Source: Poriferisodalis sp965226645 (lineage in GTDB: Bacteria > Actinomycetota > Acidimicrobiia > Acidimicrobiales > Poriferisodalaceae). From it: a stretch of DNA of 64,000 nt. Where the stretch lies: positions 496,001 to 560,000 of the forward strand of contig CBDDDL010000002.1 in the NCBI GenBank assembly GCA_965226645.1, written 5' to 3'. Position numbers and translations under genes: made by a program. This document shows positions 61,746 to 64,000 of this stretch, one piece after another (positions within the stretch are counted from its first letter, which is position 1; each line of letters opens with the position of its first letter). The notes below the pieces were generated by a model, which did not search any database, was not told the origin of the DNA, and saw only the letters and a program-made list of their open reading frames with translations.

Positions 61746-62300
61746 ATCCACCGGTAGAGCTTGCCGTCCATATGGGGCATCCACATGAGGTTGTTTCCGC
61801 GGCGTCGCTCCGAAGCATTCCCGCTTGCTGGAAGTCGCCCCAAGGCAATTCCGCCTCCTGGTGTCTGGCCTTCCAAGCGATTGCACTACGGATCCGCTGC
61901 GAGCGACGTCGTCGAGCATGAAGACGGATGGGATGTGCGCAGCCGGCATCCCGGCCACCGATTCGTCGCTTAGGAGCTCGCGGTTCGTTACGAGACTGCG
62001 TGCCGGATCGCCGAGTTGCACTACACCCAGATCTGCGACGGGCCAACGAAAGATGAGTTCGCAGTCCGTGTCGCTGAGATCGAACGGCTGCTCGGCGAGG
62101 CTGACTGGCTGTCGCAGCTGGAGCGCTCGATGCGTCCAGCACTCCCCGACGACGCGAACGCGATCCGGATGCTTGCCGCCTCGCCTCGCCCGCAACCGAT
62201 CATGCCTGAGACGTCCCGGCTCGAGTCGCTGGCCGAAGAGCATTTGCCCGATGCTTCCCATGTGCGTTCCGTACTGGCTCGCATGGAAGCCGCGTCCCCT
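61746..62300. other. Orphan segment between IS110 and IS21
   Basis: About 555 bp without an assignable gene. On the plus strand a frame after a TAG near 61972 reads ELAVRYETACRIAELHYTQI and EFAVRVAEIERLLGEADWLS, which looks coding (amphipathic, even codon use) but has no start. On the minus strand NNLMWMPHMDGKLYRWM next to the IS110 end, and ESVAGMPAAHIPSVFMLDDV, also look protein-like. Both are cut by the elements on either side, so this is probably what is left of genes that once continued the amino-sugar region. No family recognised. Confidence 0.4.
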
Positions 62301-62310
62301 TGTCAAGGGC

Positions 62311-62384
62311 CAGTGGGATCTGCCCAGTGGCGGACAGTGGAACTGCCCGTTGGTGGCCAACAGAACTGCCCGGTGGTGGCCGGG
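62311..62384. repeat. Three tandem IS21 end repeats
   Basis: Units at 62311-62334, 62335-62360 and 62361-62384 share the core CTGCCC(A/G)(G/T)TGG followed by (TG)GC. They start ten bases inside the element end and are the probable binding sites of the IstA transposase. Confidence 0.75.
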
Positions 62385-62399
62385 TGTTGTGCCCGTGGG

Positions 62400-63164
62400 T
62401 CAGTTGGTCAGTGGCGTCACCGCCTTGCGGGCGGTGCCTTGGGTGAGGCGGATGCTGTCGCCGGCGGTGAGGACGACGTGGGCGTGGTGCAGGAGCCGGT
62501 CGACGGTGGCGTTTGCGATGGTGTTGGGCATGAGTTCGTCGAACCCGGCGGGGTGAAGGTTGCTCGACAGGGCGATGGAGTGTTTCTCGTAGGCGGCGTC
62601 GACGACGCGGTAGAGCGCTTCGGCGGTCTCGGTGGCGGCGGGGAGCAGGCCGATGTCGTCGATCTCGATGACGTCGGAGCGCATGATCCGCTTGATGGCC
62701 TTGGCGGCGGTGTCGTCGGCGCTGTGGCGGCGCACGAGCGCGCCGAGGTGCTCGAGACTGAACCAGGACACTTTGTGGCCGGCATCGACGGCGGCTTGGC
62801 CGAGCGCTTCGCAGGAGTGGGTCTTGGCGGTGCCTGATGGTCCGCACACGACGAGGTTCTCGTGGCGGTGGATCCACTCCAGGGTGCGCAGCGCCCGCTG
62901 GGTCGGCGCCGGGATCGAGCTGGCGGTTCCGTGCCAGATGTCGAAGGTCTCCCCGGTGGGGAACCCGGCCGCTTTGCGCCGGGCCCGGATTGAGGATGCT
63001 CGGCGGCCGGCGAGCTCCTCGGTGAGCAGTGCGCGCATTGCTTCGGCCGGTTCCCGGCGTTGTGGCTTGGCGGTGGCCGACAGGTCCGGTGCTGCGGCGC
63101 GCATGTGGGGCAGGCGCAGGGCGCGCAGCAGGTCGACGACCTCGTCGATCGGCGCTGGGTTCAT
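62400..63164 (-). CDS. istB: IS21 helper ATPase IstB
   Basis: 254-residue AAA+ ATPase that assembles on target DNA and activates IstA. Walker A is VVCGPSGTAKTHSCEALG, Walker B IEIDDIGLLP, and the N-terminal IstB domain contains RASSIRARRKAAGFPTGET. The ATG overlaps the istA stop by four bases (ATGA). The Ala-Lys in GTAKT replaces the usual Gly-Lys, a variant found in some IstB proteins. Intact. Confidence 0.9.
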   Translation of the reverse strand: MNPAPIDEVVDLLRALRLPHMRAAAPDLSATAKPQRREPAEAMRALLTEELAGRRASSIRARRKAAGFPTGETFDIWHGTASSIPAPTQRALRTLEWIHRHENLVVCGPSGTAKTHSCEALGQAAVDAGHKVSWFSLEHLGALVRRHSADDTAAKAIKRIMRSDVIEIDDIGLLPAATETAEALYRVVDAAYEKHSIALSSNLHPAGFDELMPNTIANATVDRLLHHAHVVLTAGDSIRLTQGTARKAVTPLTN

Positions 63165-64000
63165 CGGTCGTCTCCGAGGCGGCCCCAGGCGGCGGTGCCG
63201 GGCTGCAGCGAGTGCACGTCATCGGCGCGTCGGCGCTGTGCGGGCGGGTCAGCGGCCAGGATCGAGGCCGGGTCGCCGTGTGCGAAGCGGCCGAACATCG
63301 CGGCGTGACCGAGCGCCCAGTCAACGCGGACCTGGCCGTGGAGGCGGGCAAGGGTGACGGCTTGGGCCGTCTCGGCCTTCACCCGGCTCGTGCCCGCGGC
63401 GGCTGGTTCAACGAGCCAGGTGCGGGCGCCGTCTGCGATGGCGCCGAACTCGGTCTCGGCCGCGCTCGTCGGCTTCGGACGCCGCCCGAGCGGCCCAGCC
63501 GGGCGCGCCGGGCAGTGGGCGTCGTCGATCATGGGATGCCCAGGTGTCGAACGCTGGTGGCGGGCGACCTCGATTGGGCCCCACGGTGCGCAGTGGGTGA
63601 CCACGACCTGGTCACCGTCGACACGCACCCACACCGTCTCATCGGCCAGCGTGTGCGGGACCGAGCAGGTCACCGCGCCGAAGCTGACCGTGGAGTTCCA
63701 AGAGACTTTCCGGGTCTCCCCGAGCGCCGCCGTGTATGGGCGTTCGGGCAGCGCGTGCAGCCGATGCCGTTCCTCGGTGAGCATCTCGACCGGCGGCCGC
63801 CGGGTCACCCGATGGACCCGGGCGTCCGCCTCAGCGGTGAACGCCTCACAGGCCTCGACCAGCTCGGCCCAGCCGGCGCAGCCGCCGCGCAGGTCGGCGT
63901 CGGTTGGCACCAAGTCGGCCTTGGCGACCCGCACCGTCGCCTCGCTGCCGCCCTTGGACTCCGGGTCCGCCGGCACACACGTCGCCACCGTCACGCCGTA
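63161..64000 (-). CDS. istA: IS21 transposase IstA, cut by the right edge
   Basis: The C-terminal 279 codons of the DDE transposase. The visible start of this part, CVPADPESKGGSEATVRVAK, carries the catalytic Glu in the typical PxxPxxKG context. It is followed by the Mu-type beta-barrel region (SFGAVTCSVPHTLADETVWV) and a basic C-terminus. The N-terminal helix-turn-helix and the two Asp residues lie beyond base 64000. Stop overlaps istB. Confidence 0.88.
   Translation of the reverse strand, partial: YGVTVATCVPADPESKGGSEATVRVAKADLVPTDADLRGGCAGWAELVEACEAFTAEADARVHRVTRRPPVEMLTEERHRLHALPERPYTAALGETRKVSWNSTVSFGAVTCSVPHTLADETVWVRVDGDQVVVTHCAPWGPIEVARHQRSTPGHPMIDDAHCPARPAGPLGRRPKPTSAAETEFGAIADGARTWLVEPAAAGTSRVKAETAQAVTLARLHGQVRVDWALGHAAMFGRFAHGDPASILAADPPAQRRRADDVHSLQPGTAAWGRLGDDR

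Larger units (their letters stand above)
62301..64000 (-). mobile_element. IS21-family element, right part only
   Basis: Begins at 62301 with the IS21-style terminus TGTCAAGGGCCAGTGGGATC, followed by three imperfect direct repeats, then istB and istA on the minus strand. The other end is beyond the window. Spacing of the repeats from the terminus is typical of multiple transposase binding sites in this family. Confidence 0.88.

Noticed and set aside
1..64000. tRNA, rRNA, CRISPR arrays, riboswitches
   Set aside because: Looked for cloverleaf-like ends, CCA-like acceptors, regularly spaced repeats and known leader motifs in the intergenic gaps; nothing convincing was seen. A covariance search would be decisive.

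Overview
The window is GC-rich actinobacterial DNA. The evidence is high-GC codon use, frequent GTG starts, lipoprotein signals rich in Ala/Leu/Val, an ECF sigma/membrane partner pair, FadE-type acyl-CoA dehydrogenases, inositol and amino-sugar catabolism, and nitrile-pathway amidases of the Rhodococcus type. The mix of oligotroph-style importers, many insertion sequences and many broken genes would suit an uncultured marine or host-associated lineage such as Acidimicrobiia, but no marker gene here proves that. I saw no rRNA, tRNA, CRISPR array or origin.

Layout. 1-10 kb: a truncated acyl-CoA dehydrogenase, a Fic protein, a frameshifted SDR, an amidase, a DUF985 cupin overlapping a second SDR, a second Fic protein, an orphan amino-acid binding lipoprotein, a 35-residue membrane peptide, and an ECF sigma factor overlapping its putative membrane partner. 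11-20.4 kb (minus): a myo-inositol-type operon read iolE-like, binding protein, permease, ATPase, Gfo/Idh/MocA oxidoreductase, iolD, iolG; the permease is more than twice the usual size. 20.5-24.4 kb: a CnbZ/RidA-like gene, an intact IS1380-type element inserted on its stop codon, a TetR regulator and an alpha/beta-hydrolase pseudogene. 24.5-37.8 kb: a peptide/amino-acid scavenging locus (Dpp-type ABC importer, aromatic-amino-acid-type decarboxylase, DUF917, Lrp regulator, M29-like and M20 peptidases, cytidine deaminase). Five of its genes have lesions (IS110 insertion, in-frame stops or frameshifts). 37.8-42.5 kb: a third Fic protein, a lipoprotein, a DUF234 ATPase and small gene remnants. 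42.5-52.8 kb: a coherent amide-use locus (nitrile-pathway amidase, GAF histidine kinase, LuxR-type regulator, and a UrtABCDE-like importer whose second permease and first ATPase are fused), then an acyl-CoA dehydrogenase. 52.8-64 kb: ISL3, IS982/IS5-like, IS30, IS110 and IS21 elements around a damaged amino-sugar operon (sugar ATPase, ROK kinase, nagA, nagB).

The most interesting observation is in the two IS110-family elements (31.7-33.2 kb and 60.3-61.7 kb). The roughly 235-nt leader before each transposase holds four short segments matching what the IS110 'bridge RNA' model requires. They are a copy of the left target flank, the reverse complement of the right target flank, a copy of the element's right end, and the reverse complement of its left end. 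In the 60.3 kb copy the target and left-donor guides match perfectly. In the 31.7 kb copy the transposase has decayed but the guides remain recognisable and match its own different target. Deleting that copy precisely restores the reading frame of the gene it interrupts, which fixes its ends.

The second theme is decay. The frameshifts mostly fall at short G or C runs and could be consensus errors. The in-frame stops, the IS insertions and the truncated gene pieces cannot be explained that way.
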